Below are positions 18,216 through 26,596 of a DNA stretch of 64,000 bases, piece after piece. A program made the position numbers and the translations under genes. The notes under the pieces were generated by a model that was not told the origin of the DNA, did not search any database, and saw only the letters and a program-made list of their open reading frames with translations. How positions within the stretch are numbered: position 1 is the first letter of the stretch; each line of letters begins with the position of its first letter. Source of the stretch: Chryseobacterium sp. JM1 (GTDB taxonomy: Bacteria > Bacteroidota > Bacteroidia > Flavobacteriales > Weeksellaceae); contig NZ_JPRN01000006.1 of the NCBI RefSeq assembly GCF_000737715.1, forward strand, positions 221,028 to 285,027. Direction: 5' to 3'.

Positions 18216-18692
18216 TTATTTTATAGTGGCTCTTTCTGCCTCTGAAAAGGATTTAGACTGCATCGCAAACTTCTTCACATAGCTTTTCAGGGCTGCGTTC
18301 TGCTTGCTGTAATTATTGATCAGAAATGCCTTATCATCTTTGATACTGCCTCTGTACCCTACTATTTTAGGAATATTTTCCTGAACGCTGAGTCTGATCA
18401 GTCGCAGTTCTATATTATTCGGATTACTCTTGATAATGCTTTCAAGACTTGTTGCACCCGTTTTTACAAGTGCTTTTCTGTTCTTTTTAGCGATTTTGGC
18501 TTCCATAATCTGTGCAGCAGCTTTATAGCCTGTAGTTACGGCATCAGAACCGGATTGTTTTTCTGCAAGATTGATGAATGCTTCCGTATTGTCATTGGAT
18601 TGGTTAGCCTTTGCATAGCTGTTTCTTAAAGACTCAAGATCAGTCTGGAAGAAAAAGATAAAAGCGGTTACGAGAGATAAGAGAAGTTTCAT
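18216..18692 (-). CDS. Small exported protein of unknown function
   Basis: 158 residues with an N-terminal signal-like segment (KLLLSLVTAFIFFF). The mature part is helical, with TPR-like spacing (SIIKSNPNNIELRLIRLSVQENIP near 85-110). I do not recognise the family by name. Spacing of 4 bp on each side places it inside the pigment operon between a FabZ-like protein and the GT2-DUF2062 gene. Confidence 0.7.
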   Translation of the reverse strand: MKLLLSLVTAFIFFFQTDLESLRNSYAKANQSNDNTEAFINLAEKQSGSDAVTTGYKAAAQIMEAKIAKKNRKALVKTGATSLESIIKSNPNNIELRLIRLSVQENIPKIVGYRGSIKDDKAFLINNYSKQNAALKSYVKKFAMQSKSFSEAERATIK

Positions 18693-18696
18693 GATC

Positions 18697-19068
18697 TTAT
18701 TTTTTATAGCTTACAGACATTTTCAATGCAATAGTCTCGCCAAAAGAAGTGATATTCTTTACTTTAACATCTTCTTCATTTTCAGTAATATCCAGCTGAA
18801 GTTTCAGATCCGGCGTTTCAAAAGGATTGATAATAGCCATGAACTTTACATTCGAGGCTGTTTTTAAAAATAATTTTGACCCGGTAAATTCTTCCGTCAG
18901 TTCTTTTACGATCTGCATCATACAAACTCCCGGCGTCACCGGATTACCCGGAAAATGGCCTTTAAAAATATCGTGATCTTTATTCAGATGAATGTTGGCC
19001 GTGAAACTTCCATGGTCTCCCTTTTCAAAAGATTCTAAAGTGTAAAAGTCTGTAAGAATGGTCTGCAT
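18697..19068 (-). CDS. FabZ-like hotdog protein, catalytic acid replaced by Gln
   Basis: 123 residues, single hotdog fold. The FabZ signature GHFPGNPVTPGV places the catalytic His at residue 38. The position normally occupied by the catalytic Glu (FabZ) or Asp (FabA) is Gln52 in PGVCMMQ. It may be a 3-hydroxyacyl-ACP dehydratase of altered mechanism, a thioesterase-like relative, or a structural partner. It sits with other pigment genes, 4 bp from each neighbour, and probably works in the dehydration or handling of the polyene chain. Confidence 0.78.
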   Translation of the reverse strand: MQTILTDFYTLESFEKGDHGSFTANIHLNKDHDIFKGHFPGNPVTPGVCMMQIVKELTEEFTGSKLFLKTASNVKFMAIINPFETPDLKLQLDITENEEDVKVKNITSFGETIALKMSVSYKK

Positions 19069-19072
19069 ACAA

Positions 19073-19675
19073 TTATTTTTTCATGTTAAAGGTATAATAA
19101 ACACCTGTTTGGAATGTCACATTCGTCTGGTCGCTCTTGATGTGTACAAAGCCTTTTTTAATTCGGGCTTCTACCCCAAAGTTTTTCGTAATGTCGTATC
19201 CTGCTCCAAAAAGCAGTCCTAAATCCGCATCAGTAGGGGATTCAATGTTTTTATGATCAGTAAGAAGTTCTAAAGTTGGTCCGAAATGAATATTGAATTT
19301 ATCAAAATAAAATTTATTCACTACCGCTGCTCCCACATAAGAAACACTTACAGTCTTTGAGGCTACAGCAGGGTTCTGGCTTTCGTATTTCGCTCCCTGA
19401 CGCGTATAGTAAACTTCCGGTTGAAGTGCATAGAATTTAGCAAATCGGATATTCGCTTGAAAACCAATATAAAAATCAATTTTCGACTTTATATCATAGG
19501 TGTTGCTTCCGTTATAATAATAATTTTGACTATCCACATAATACCAGTAGTCGTGAGCGGGACCATCAGAAAAATGGGCGATATTGGCCCCCACTCTGAT
19601 TCCCGGATTGAAAGTTACCTGTGCAAAAGACAGGCTTGAAATGAATAGGACAGCTGATAGTAGAAATTTGTTCAT
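19073..19675 (-). CDS. Outer-membrane beta-barrel protein (porin/PorT-like)
   Basis: 200 residues with signal peptide (cleavage near LSFA-QV, residue 18) and alternating amphipathic strands ending in the aromatic strand TGVYYTFNMKK, typical of small OMP_b-brl proteins. GIRVGANIAHFS is a standard first strand. Its position after the LolA-like and lipoprotein genes suggests that this part of the operon deals with placing the pigment in the outer membrane. The barrel assignment is strong, a specific function is not. Confidence 0.8.
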   Translation of the reverse strand: MNKFLLSAVLFISSLSFAQVTFNPGIRVGANIAHFSDGPAHDYWYYVDSQNYYYNGSNTYDIKSKIDFYIGFQANIRFAKFYALQPEVYYTRQGAKYESQNPAVASKTVSVSYVGAAVVNKFYFDKFNIHFGPTLELLTDHKNIESPTDADLGLLFGAGYDITKNFGVEARIKKGFVHIKSDQTNVTFQTGVYYTFNMKK

Positions 19676-19676
19676 G

Positions 19677-20318
19677 TTAATTCTGTTCGGTTTCAGTTAT
19701 TTGAAATAGTTTTATATTGATCTTAAAGTCCTTGTGTTGCAGGTTTAAGCTATCCGCGAAGATATGTTTTTTTGCTGCAAAACTGAAATCGATTTTTTCC
19801 TTATTGTTTTTTGTGTAAATGATGTTCTTCAGCAGTCCGTCTTCCTTATTGAAAAACAGGTAGTAAGCCCTTTTGTCGGCTTTGGAAAGATAGATTTTAG
19901 AATGATCATTTTCAAAAGATTCACTCACCGGAAATTTCCTTTTAAGCAGCTCCCGGAAGTCGTTCTTTAAAAAATTAATCACAATCTTCTTATCCAGATC
20001 GGGAAGAACGTAATTCAATTTAAAATCATTCTCAGAAATCTCGAAATCAATTAATTTATTTCCAAAATCTGAAGTCATGGCCACGCGGTGAGTCGTTTCA
20101 TTCAGTTTTTTAATGATCAGAATTCCGCTTACATGATTTTTGTAAATATCCATCTGGCATTTATACACATAATCTTCACCGGAAGAAAAATATAAATTTT
20201 CAACCGTTTTCTCAGCACTCTGAACCGGTTTTGCATCTGTCAGCTGGTAGCTTTTACACGAAACCAACAGCAGGAAAACCAGACTATAAACTAAACTCTG
20301 AAGCTGCAATCGCTGCAT
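19677..20318 (-). CDS. Lipoprotein of unknown function in the pigment operon
   Basis: 213 residues. I use the Met whose codon is at 20318, giving MQRLQL then a hydrophobic stretch and lipobox LLVSC. An upstream Met at 20342 would add eight residues and lengthen the overlap with the preceding gene from 35 to 59 bp. The mature chain is beta-rich, resembling a lipid- or lipoprotein-binding LolB/DUF4292-type domain, although I cannot assign it firmly. It follows the LolA-like gene, so a LolA-LolB-like pair is an attractive guess. Confidence 0.72.
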   Translation of the reverse strand: MQRLQLQSLVYSLVFLLLVSCKSYQLTDAKPVQSAEKTVENLYFSSGEDYVYKCQMDIYKNHVSGILIIKKLNETTHRVAMTSDFGNKLIDFEISENDFKLNYVLPDLDKKIVINFLKNDFRELLKRKFPVSESFENDHSKIYLSKADKRAYYLFFNKEDGLLKNIIYTKNNKEKIDFSFAAKKHIFADSLNLQHKDFKINIKLFQITETEQN

Positions 20319-20910
20319 TGATCTTGGTATTTTTGAATACAATATTCGTCGTGTCTCCCGAGGCTTCCGTCATATTCACCTGTGAAACCGTTGACTGGTT
20401 TTTTGGAAAATGAAGTTCAATCTGTTTGATGTATTTCAACAGCTGGGCAGATTTCGGAGTGAATTTGGCCACATTGAAATTTCCGTTTTTATAATAGGAC
20501 ACGGTAAACTCAGGATCGCTGAACATTTTTCCGTTTGAACTTCCTACAATCAGTTTATTGATCTTCTCAAAAGTTTTACTCTTGGCATCTACAGACGATT
20601 TTTTCCCCTGATCATTGATGAAAATTTTACCTTCCTTAAAAACAATACTGTACTGATAAGGTTTTGTATATTTCCAGCTCAGCATATTCGGTGATTTCAA
20701 AGACATTTTTCCGTAGGTAACGATGCTTTTATCCAGAAAATCCATCTTTTTGGTCTGGGTAAAATCGCTCTGGAGGGTTTTGATCTCCTGGGTTTCAGAA
20801 GACACTTTCGCTACAAATGCTTTAGCTTCTGCGCCTGACATTGCGGTCATCTGGGCAGAAAAGAAACCTGAAATGAATATAAATGCTCCTAAAACAATAT
20901 TTTTAATCAT
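20284..20910 (-). CDS. LolA-like outer-membrane lipoprotein carrier protein
   Basis: 208 residues with signal peptide (cleavage near FFSA-QM, residue 19). The LolA features are an N-terminal helix with TLQSDFTQTKKMDFLDK, then MSLKSPNMLSWKYTKPY, and a half-barrel of strands ending with IVFKNTKINAAI. LolA binds acyl chains in a hydrophobic half-barrel. LolA homologues are standard members of aryl-polyene and flexirubin clusters and are thought to carry the lipid-like pigment through the periplasm. The 3' end overlaps the next gene, pointing to coupled translation. Confidence 0.85.
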   Translation of the reverse strand: MIKNIVLGAFIFISGFFSAQMTAMSGAEAKAFVAKVSSETQEIKTLQSDFTQTKKMDFLDKSIVTYGKMSLKSPNMLSWKYTKPYQYSIVFKEGKIFINDQGKKSSVDAKSKTFEKINKLIVGSSNGKMFSDPEFTVSYYKNGNFNVAKFTPKSAQLLKYIKQIELHFPKNQSTVSQVNMTEASGDTTNIVFKNTKINAAIAASEFSL

Positions 20911-20912
20911 TT

Positions 20913-21659
20913 TTATTTGATTTTGTTAATTGAATCGACTGTAAACGTCGAATATTTTCTCTCCTTCAAAAATAACAATAAATCGACCAATACGTTGTAC
21001 GTCTTTTCAGAGGTATCATGAAGAAGGATAATGCTTCCTTTCTTCAGGCCTTTGGTTACTTTTTTATAGATTTTCTTTTCATCTTCTGTAACCGTATCCA
21101 GTGAACGGACATTCCAGCCGATGCTTTTTTTATGAGTTCTTTTGATGGCCTTTGCGATGCTCGGATTCGTAACACCGAAAGGAGGTCGGTACCAATCAGT
21201 TTTAATCCGACCGGTTTTTAAGATGATTTCGTCACATTTTTCAATCTCCTCTGTCATTTTTGAGGCAGACAGAAATCCTGTATTGTTTGAATGGGAAAGC
21301 GTATGATTTCCGATGGTGTGGCCTTCGGCAATAATCCGCTGAAAAGTTTCCGGGTATTTTTCGATCTGTTTTCCGATACAGAAAAAAGTAGCTTTTACCT
21401 GATGTTCCTGAAGCAGATCTAAAAATTTGGGTGTAAATTCAGTCGGCCCGTCATCAAAAGTCAGGGCAACTTCATTGATTTTCGTTCTTTTATGGGTAAT
21501 GCTGTTTACAAAATATCCCAGCGTAATATCAAATGATCCCCAAACCACGACGAAAGAAAAAGCCAGAAATCCAGCCAGATAAACCCAGATACTTCCATGA
21601 AACGCATAAATAAATACGTTGCAGAAAAGATAAAATAGAATAAATGGATAATGCTTCAT
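20913..21659 (-). CDS. Polysaccharide deacetylase family (NodB) protein
   Basis: 248 residues. Two N-terminal hydrophobic segments (about 4-20 and 24-45) are followed by a NodB domain. TFDDGP near residue 66 gives the catalytic Asp and metal Asp, and HTIGNHTLSHS near 115 gives the HxxxH zinc ligands. WYRPPFG near 157 and ILLHDT near 217 complete the family motifs. All catalytic residues appear intact, so it is a membrane-anchored deacetylase. Its presence among pigment genes is notable; acceptor and role are unknown. Confidence 0.85.
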   Translation of the reverse strand: MKHYPFILFYLFCNVFIYAFHGSIWVYLAGFLAFSFVVVWGSFDITLGYFVNSITHKRTKINEVALTFDDGPTEFTPKFLDLLQEHQVKATFFCIGKQIEKYPETFQRIIAEGHTIGNHTLSHSNNTGFLSASKMTEEIEKCDEIILKTGRIKTDWYRPPFGVTNPSIAKAIKRTHKKSIGWNVRSLDTVTEDEKKIYKKVTKGLKKGSIILLHDTSEKTYNVLVDLLLFLKERKYSTFTVDSINKIK

Positions 21660-21735
21660 CTTCCGGTATTTTGAGTTGTACTTATTTTGATCTCTGCATT
21701 CAGGAAACCTACCAATTGGATGTTTTCCTGTTTGA

Positions 21736-22797
21736 TTAAGCTCTTTCCAGCAACATCAGACTATGATCATTTCCAGCCAGATGATTGTAAAGAAGAATAT
21801 TTTTAATGTCGGTCTTTTGCACTGAATGGATCATCATGACTTCCGGAATTTGCTGTTCCTTCAGAATATGGCAGGCCATAAATGTGGAAAAGCCACTTGC
21901 TGTATTGAATTCTCCGCTCAAATGTTTGTAATACAGTAAAGCTGAATTATGAAACGCATCCATTGCTTTTGTGTAGTAAACATCAGATGTGGCATCACCA
22001 CTGAAACCTAAGATTACAGCATCGATGTCTTTATGTTTCAAATTGTTTTTAGCTAAAAAATCTCCTATAAAAGTTGATGTTTTTTCTATTTCCAATCTGT
22101 TGATGATCTGAATGTCTCTAAGTTTTGCGAAAGAACTTTCCGTTTTATCTTTTCCTAAAACAAAAAAAGCTGCCCCTTCACCCCAGATCACGCCATCCGT
22201 TTCGGAATGTAAATAATCAGCGGGAAGATCTTCTTCTTTTTTTATCGTATTGTTGAGACGGTAAAGTTCCATGGTTCTGGCTGTCTGCTCATCTGCAGCG
22301 CCTACGAGAACATTTTCAGCCTCTCCGTCGTTGATCTGAAGCTGAGCGTCCAGAAAAGAGAATTCCAGTGAGGAAGAGGTGTTGACATACGTGAAATTGT
22401 ACGCATGACACTGAAGTCCGAGAGCGATCTGTCCTGCAACGGTGTTATGAGTCGATTGGATAAAAAATGTAGGAGTCAGAAACTCTTCATTATTATCGAT
22501 CACATTTTTCAGGAACTTTTCAGAATCCTGGGAACATCCCATTCCCGTTCCTACAATGATGGCATCCGGTTTTTCAATTCCTGCTTCTTTTAAAGCATAA
22601 TTGGAGGCTACAGAGCTCATTTTTACGGTTTTAGACATTCTCCTGATCATCGCAGGGGGAATGAATTCTTTATAGTTGGGATCTACAGCTTTTAAGATCT
22701 GAACAGATGGGTCAGCTTTAAGATCCAGGAAAAAATTTTCTTTTAAAGTGTCCTGAACAGAGATGCAGGATGCACTGTTGATGTATACTGCGTTCAT
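21736..22797 (-). CDS. Ketosynthase homologue lacking the catalytic triad (chain-length-factor-like)
   Basis: 353-residue thiolase-fold protein related to FabF. The nucleophile elbow, normally TACSS, reads VNTSSS (residues 138-143) with no Cys. The first-His motif is replaced by GFSGDATSD, and the second (usually GHT) by LSGEFNTASG. It is therefore unlikely to catalyse condensation. Its start overlaps the stop of the intact ketosynthase by 4 bp, the arrangement of KS-alpha/KS-beta (chain length factor) pairs in type II polyketide and aryl-polyene systems. It probably forms a heterodimer with that enzyme and sets polyene length. Confidence 0.82.
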   Translation of the reverse strand: MNAVYINSASCISVQDTLKENFFLDLKADPSVQILKAVDPNYKEFIPPAMIRRMSKTVKMSSVASNYALKEAGIEKPDAIIVGTGMGCSQDSEKFLKNVIDNNEEFLTPTFFIQSTHNTVAGQIALGLQCHAYNFTYVNTSSSLEFSFLDAQLQINDGEAENVLVGAADEQTARTMELYRLNNTIKKEEDLPADYLHSETDGVIWGEGAAFFVLGKDKTESSFAKLRDIQIINRLEIEKTSTFIGDFLAKNNLKHKDIDAVILGFSGDATSDVYYTKAMDAFHNSALLYYKHLSGEFNTASGFSTFMACHILKEQQIPEVMMIHSVQKTDIKNILLYNHLAGNDHSLMLLERA

Positions 22798-23993
22798 GAT
22801 TTTGAGAAAATTAAAGTAGAACAGTTCCCTCCGAACCCGAATGAATTGGAAAGCACATGGTTAATGTCTTTCTCCTTCAGTTCTGTAACCGGAGTTAAGT
22901 CAAATTCTGCCATTTTCGTTTTGAAATTCAGATTAGGGAAAATGACGCTGTGCTGCATCGCCAAAATGGAAAATACCGCTTCAATTCCCGCTGCTGCTGC
23001 CAGAGTATGTCCGGTAAAAGCTTTGGTAGAACTGAATTCAGGAACCTGACCTTCACCGAAGATCCGGATCATGGCAATTCCTTCTGATAAATCATTATTG
23101 GGAGTCGCCGTTCCGTGAACGTTGATATAATCGATGTTCTCTTTTTCCAGACCGGATATTTTAAGAGCCTGTTGCATGGCGAGAAAAGCACCCTGTCCGT
23201 TTTCTGACGAAGCGGTCTGATGATGGGCATCATTCGCATTGCCATAGCCGGAAAGATAAGCCAGGACTTTTTTGTTCTCTTTTTTCACGACTTCATCAGA
23301 CTCAAGAATGATAAAAGCGGCGGCTTCCCCAAGGTTCAACCCTTTTCTGTCGTTATCAAATGGTGTATTGTAAGAATCGGTAAGAATCATCAGCGTATTG
23401 AATCCGTTCAAAGTAAATTTTGAAAGAGAATCCGTGCCACCCACGATCACACGGTCCAAAACACCGTTTTTAATCAGTTTAGCACCCATCATGATCGCAT
23501 TCGCTGCTGAAGAGCAGGCTGTACTGATCGTGGAAACCATACCGTTTAATCCAAGATAATCAGCGATGGCCAATGAGGAATTTCCCGCATCATGAGCATC
23601 GATGTATTTTTGCTTTTCAGGAAAGTCTTCGTAAGAGTAGAAATACCTTTCCGTGATATCCATTCCGGCGACACTGGTAGAAGAGATGAGACCGGTTTTG
23701 TATTCATTGATATCCGAAATTCCGGCAGATGCTACAGCTTCTCTTGCGGCGATCATGCCTAATAAAGAAGTTCTTGTCACATTATTGTCTTCAGGCAGCT
23801 GAAGCTGTTGTACAAGCTCTTCATTAGACCATTTTATCTCGCCTGTTTTTATAGTTCCGGCATGGCGGGTCTCAAACATCTGGATGTCATAAATTCCGTG
23901 TTTTCCGGTTTTTAACGAAATAAAATTTTCCTCCACATTGTTTCCGATGGAAGAAATGATGCCCATTCCTGTGATGGCAATTTTCTTGTTCAT
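22794..23993 (-). CDS. Beta-ketoacyl-ACP synthase (FabF-like), catalytically intact
   Basis: 399 residues. The nucleophile Cys is in STACSSAANAI (near 168), the two His in NVHGTATPNND and AFTGHTLAAAAG, and the NSFGFGGNCS loop is at the C-terminus. It would extend the aryl-polyene chain with malonyl-ACP. It overlaps by 4 bp with the degenerate ketosynthase homologue and is likely its catalytic partner. Octamer array C lies directly upstream, between it and the ACP gene. Confidence 0.9.
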   Translation of the reverse strand: MNKKIAITGMGIISSIGNNVEENFISLKTGKHGIYDIQMFETRHAGTIKTGEIKWSNEELVQQLQLPEDNNVTRTSLLGMIAAREAVASAGISDINEYKTGLISSTSVAGMDITERYFYSYEDFPEKQKYIDAHDAGNSSLAIADYLGLNGMVSTISTACSSAANAIMMGAKLIKNGVLDRVIVGGTDSLSKFTLNGFNTLMILTDSYNTPFDNDRKGLNLGEAAAFIILESDEVVKKENKKVLAYLSGYGNANDAHHQTASSENGQGAFLAMQQALKISGLEKENIDYINVHGTATPNNDLSEGIAMIRIFGEGQVPEFSSTKAFTGHTLAAAAGIEAVFSILAMQHSVIFPNLNFKTKMAEFDLTPVTELKEKDINHVLSNSFGFGGNCSTLIFSKS

Positions 23994-24004
23994 TTATTTT
24001 TAAT

Positions 24005-24093
24005 GTAACAGTGTATTAATGTACCAATGTATCAATCTACCAGTGTAACAATGATTGCTAGACTGTTAAACTGATATATTGGTACATTTATTT
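24005..24093. repeat. Head-to-head octamer repeat array C
   Basis: Six consecutive direct units fill 24005-24052 (GTAACAGT, GTATTAAT, GTACCAAT, GTATCAAT, CTACCAGT, GTAACAAT). After one base (24053), reverse units run from 24054 (ATTGCTAG, ACTGTTAA, ACTGATAT, ATTGGTAC, then a decayed ATTTATTT). It lies between the ACP and ketosynthase genes and slightly overlaps the 3' end of the ACP gene. Confidence 0.88.
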
Positions 24094-24349
24094 ATTTCGT
24101 TCTGTTGTCTTCAATGAATTGAGCCATTGTATCGATAGATTGGAAAATTTCCTTTCCTTTTTTAGGATCGGCTAATTTTATTCCATAGTCTTTATCCAAA
24201 AGAACGATAAGCTCAAGAGCGTCAATAGAATCAAGACCCAATCCGCCTCCGAATAAAGGATCGGTATCTTTGATCTCTTCTACAGAAACGTCTTCAAGGT
24301 TTAGAACTTCAATGATTTTGTGCTTTAATTCTGTTTTTAAGTTTTCCAT
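24092..24349 (-). CDS. Acyl carrier protein (second of two)
   Basis: 85-residue ACP. Phosphopantetheine attachment is Ser41 in GLGLDSIDALEL. The start is the ATG at 24349 (MENLKTEL). A longer frame to 24397 would run through octamer array D and adds no conserved sequence. The protein is distinct from the other ACP (GLDSLDY), so the locus has two differentiated carriers, perhaps one for chain elongation and one for starter loading or transfer. It lies between octamer arrays C and D. Confidence 0.9.
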   Translation of the reverse strand: MENLKTELKHKIIEVLNLEDVSVEEIKDTDPLFGGGLGLDSIDALELIVLLDKDYGIKLADPKKGKEIFQSIDTMAQFIEDNRTK

Positions 24350-24357
24350 AATATAGA

Positions 24358-24483
24358 TTAATAGTGTACCAATGTACTTAATGTACCAGTGTACCAATGC
24401 ATGAATATATCCATTTCTATGTTTAGAATTGTTACATTGCTAGACTGTTACATTGTTATATTGTTCCATTGTTATATTGTTAC
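24358..24483. repeat. Head-to-head octamer repeat array D
   Basis: Direct units are found in 24358-24398 (TTAATAGT, GTACCAAT, a 9-bp GTACTTAAT, GTACCAGT, GTACCAAT). After a 29-bp spacer come seven contiguous reverse units at 24428-24483 (ATTGTTAC, ATTGCTAG, ACTGTTAC, ATTGTTAT, ATTGTTCC, ATTGTTAT, ATTGTTAC). It fills nearly the whole gap upstream of the second ACP gene. Confidence 0.88.
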
Positions 24484-24487
24484 ATTT

Positions 24488-25036
24488 TTATAGGGTTAGC
24501 AAATATACAAAAGCTTTATAATTTTCCTGATAAAGTTCCGTCCAGCCGCAGAGAACTTTTTCTGCCTTTCCGGACAGCAGGATCTGCTCTGCGTAGTCGT
24601 TTAAAAATTGTTCATCCAATTCATCCAGAACGAAAAAAGCATTCTCCGTCTGCATTTGATGTCTGATGCTGATCTCACCTACACAGATATTAGGTAAGGT
24701 GTAGACAAATACGGCAGGGCTAGGGAAGTAATTTTCTTCTGAGTTGATACTTTCCTGGTATTTGAAATCCGTATCCAGACTGGATGATCGGTTGGCAAGA
24801 ACCACTGCTGTTCTGCTGTGATCTTCATCTTTTAAAATTATTTCCGAAGCAAGAAAAGCAAGCTTACTCAGATTATCCATCTTGTGAAATTTGGAATAAT
24901 TGATTTCTAAACTTTTATAAGCTTCTTTCGCAAAATCGTGAAATGTTTCCGCATGGCTTTCAAAAACAGGAAGTCCGTTAACGGTTATTTTCGAATGTTC
25001 TATGGTACAGCTGTCCGTTTTCTTCATCACTTTCAT
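24488..25036 (-). CDS. Short ketosynthase-like protein without catalytic residues
   Basis: 182 residues, less than half of a ketosynthase. The segment [11 protein letters not shown] near 80, then [13 protein letters not shown] near 105 and [16 protein letters not shown] near 120 resemble the N-terminal half of KAS enzymes around the dimer interface, but no nucleophile Cys or His motif is visible. Similar short proteins occur in aryl-polyene clusters. It may be a non-catalytic partner of the intact synthase encoded 2 bp upstream. The relation to ketosynthases is an inference from weak motifs. Confidence 0.62.
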   Translation of the reverse strand: MKVMKKTDSCTIEHSKITVNGLPVFESHAETFHDFAKEAYKSLEINYSKFHKMDNLSKLAFLASEIILKDEDHSRTAVVLANRSSSLDTDFKYQESINSEENYFPSPAVFVYTLPNICVGEISIRHQMQTENAFFVLDELDEQFLNDYAEQILLSGKAEKVLCGWTELYQENYKAFVYLLTL

Positions 25037-25037
25037 T

Positions 25038-26171
25038 TTAACATTTTTCTAAAACAATCGCTGCATTGCATCCGCCGAAGCCTGAAGCTGTTTTTAAAAT
25101 ATACTGAATGGCTGCAGACTGGTTTTCTGTAATGATATTCAAAGGTTGGGAAACTCCCGTTTCTTCAAAATTCTTAGAAGGAATCAGCAGTCCGTGGCGG
25201 GCACTTTCCATAGAAATAATGCTTTCCAAAAGTCCCGATGCGCCAAGGCAGTGTCCGTAATATCCTTTCATGCTGTTCAATGGAGCATGTTGAAGTTCCA
25301 TTCTGTTGAAGGCGATGGCTTCCATTTCGTCATTGTAGATGGTGGCGGTTCCGTGGGCGGAAATAAAATCGATCTGATCAGAGGTAACATTCGCTTCTGT
25401 CATTGCATTTTTGATGCTTGCATACAATCCGTCTCCCGTTCTGGAAGGTCCCGAAATGTGATTGGCATCATTCACGGCGGAGTCTCCGGATATTTTAAAC
25501 CTAAACTTTTCGTTTTCACTTGGAGCAGAAGTGATATACACCGCTGCGGTCGCTTCACCGATATTAATTCCGTTTCTGTTTTTGTCGTAAGGCTTGCATG
25601 GTTCCGTTCCGATGGCCTGGAAAGAGTTGAATCCTGAGATCACAAACTCTGAAACCTCATCACCGGCAATTACAAAAGCATCTTTATATTTCCCGGCCTT
25701 AATCATATTTTTAGCAACAGCAATAGCCATTACTCCTGAAACGCAGGCATTGGAAACCACGATGGGTTTTGTTTTAAATCCAAAATAATCAGCAATTTTC
25801 TGTGCTAATTTTGAAAGATAAACGCCTTCCGGTAATGCCGTCTGATTTTTTAATAAGCTGATATTTCCTTTGGTCGTTGATAGGATGAAAGCCGTTTCTT
25901 CCGAAATATCATCCTTTTCAACCAGAGGTTTTAAACTCAGTAGAAACATTTTCTCAAGTCTTGTAAAATCCTGACCGTCAAAATTGTTTTTAAATTCTTT
26001 TTCCAGCTTTTCAGTATCAATAATGGAAGCATAAAAAGCGTCCTGATTTTCTATCACCTGATGCAGACCCACGCCTGATTTTCCTTCTACCAGATGATTC
26101 CAGTTCGAAGTAACGTCAAAACCTAAAGGAGTGACGCAGTTGTAGTCTGTAATATAAATTTCTTTCTTCAT
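25038..26171 (-). CDS. Beta-ketoacyl-ACP synthase, catalytically intact
   Basis: 377-residue KAS enzyme. The nucleophile Cys is in [12 protein letters not shown] (near 145), the His residues in [11 protein letters not shown] and [10 protein letters not shown], and the C-terminus is [11 protein letters not shown]. It is diverged from the other two FabF-like enzymes and a little shorter, so it may have a separate step such as the first condensation with the aryl starter. Its stop lies 1-2 bp from the next gene, and its start is adjacent to the thioesterase stop (shared base), giving tight operon packing. Confidence 0.88.
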   Translation of the reverse strand: MKKEIYITDYNCVTPLGFDVTSNWNHLVEGKSGVGLHQVIENQDAFYASIIDTEKLEKEFKNNFDGQDFTRLEKMFLLSLKPLVEKDDISEETAFILSTTKGNISLLKNQTALPEGVYLSKLAQKIADYFGFKTKPIVVSNACVSGVMAIAVAKNMIKAGKYKDAFVIAGDEVSEFVISGFNSFQAIGTEPCKPYDKNRNGINIGEATAAVYITSAPSENEKFRFKISGDSAVNDANHISGPSRTGDGLYASIKNAMTEANVTSDQIDFISAHGTATIYNDEMEAIAFNRMELQHAPLNSMKGYYGHCLGASGLLESIISMESARHGLLIPSKNFEETGVSQPLNIITENQSAAIQYILKTASGFGGCNAAIVLEKC

Positions 26172-26596
26172 TATAATCCCATTTTATCTTTCCATGCCTG
26201 AAAAAACTCAGGATTATAAAGGCATAAGCTTCCATTACTGTCTAAGAAAACCTGAATGGTTTCTCCGCTGCATACCAGCTGATCATCCTGATTGAACAGT
26301 TCATAGGTGTAGATCAGTTTGGCAGATACGGAATTCACAAAAGTGGTGACGATCCTGAATGTTTCTCCGTATTTTAACGGAAGAAAATGTTCACAGGTAC
26401 TTTTTACGATAGGTGTCACGTAGCCTTCTCTCTGAATATCGAGATAAGTAAGGCCGTGCTCCCTTCCGAAGGCTTCTCTTCCGTCTTCGAAATACACGAT
26501 ATAATGTCCGTGCCAGACGATGCCCAGAGGATCTGTTTCGTTGAATCTTACCCTTACTTCTTCCGTACAGGTTAATATGTTTTCTTTAGACTGCAT
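26171..26596 (-). CDS. Acyl-CoA/acyl-ACP thioesterase (4HBT, YbgC-like hotdog)
   Basis: 141 residues from the Met at 26596; a longer frame to 26689 would lie inside the permease gene and has no conserved content. VRFNETDPLGIVWHGHYIVYFEDGREAF matches the YbgC/FadM signature in spaced form, with the catalytic Asp in TDPLG and the HxxY segment. It could release or proofread polyene acyl chains. The start overlaps the upstream permease gene by 11 bp. Confidence 0.85.
   Translation of the reverse strand: MQSKENILTCTEEVRVRFNETDPLGIVWHGHYIVYFEDGREAFGREHGLTYLDIQREGYVTPIVKSTCEHFLPLKYGETFRIVTTFVNSVSAKLIYTYELFNQDDQLVCSGETIQVFLDSNGSLCLYNPEFFQAWKDKMGL

Noticed and set aside
24350..24397. Longer start for the second ACP
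   Set aside because: The extra residues are encoded by octamer array D and are not ACP-like.
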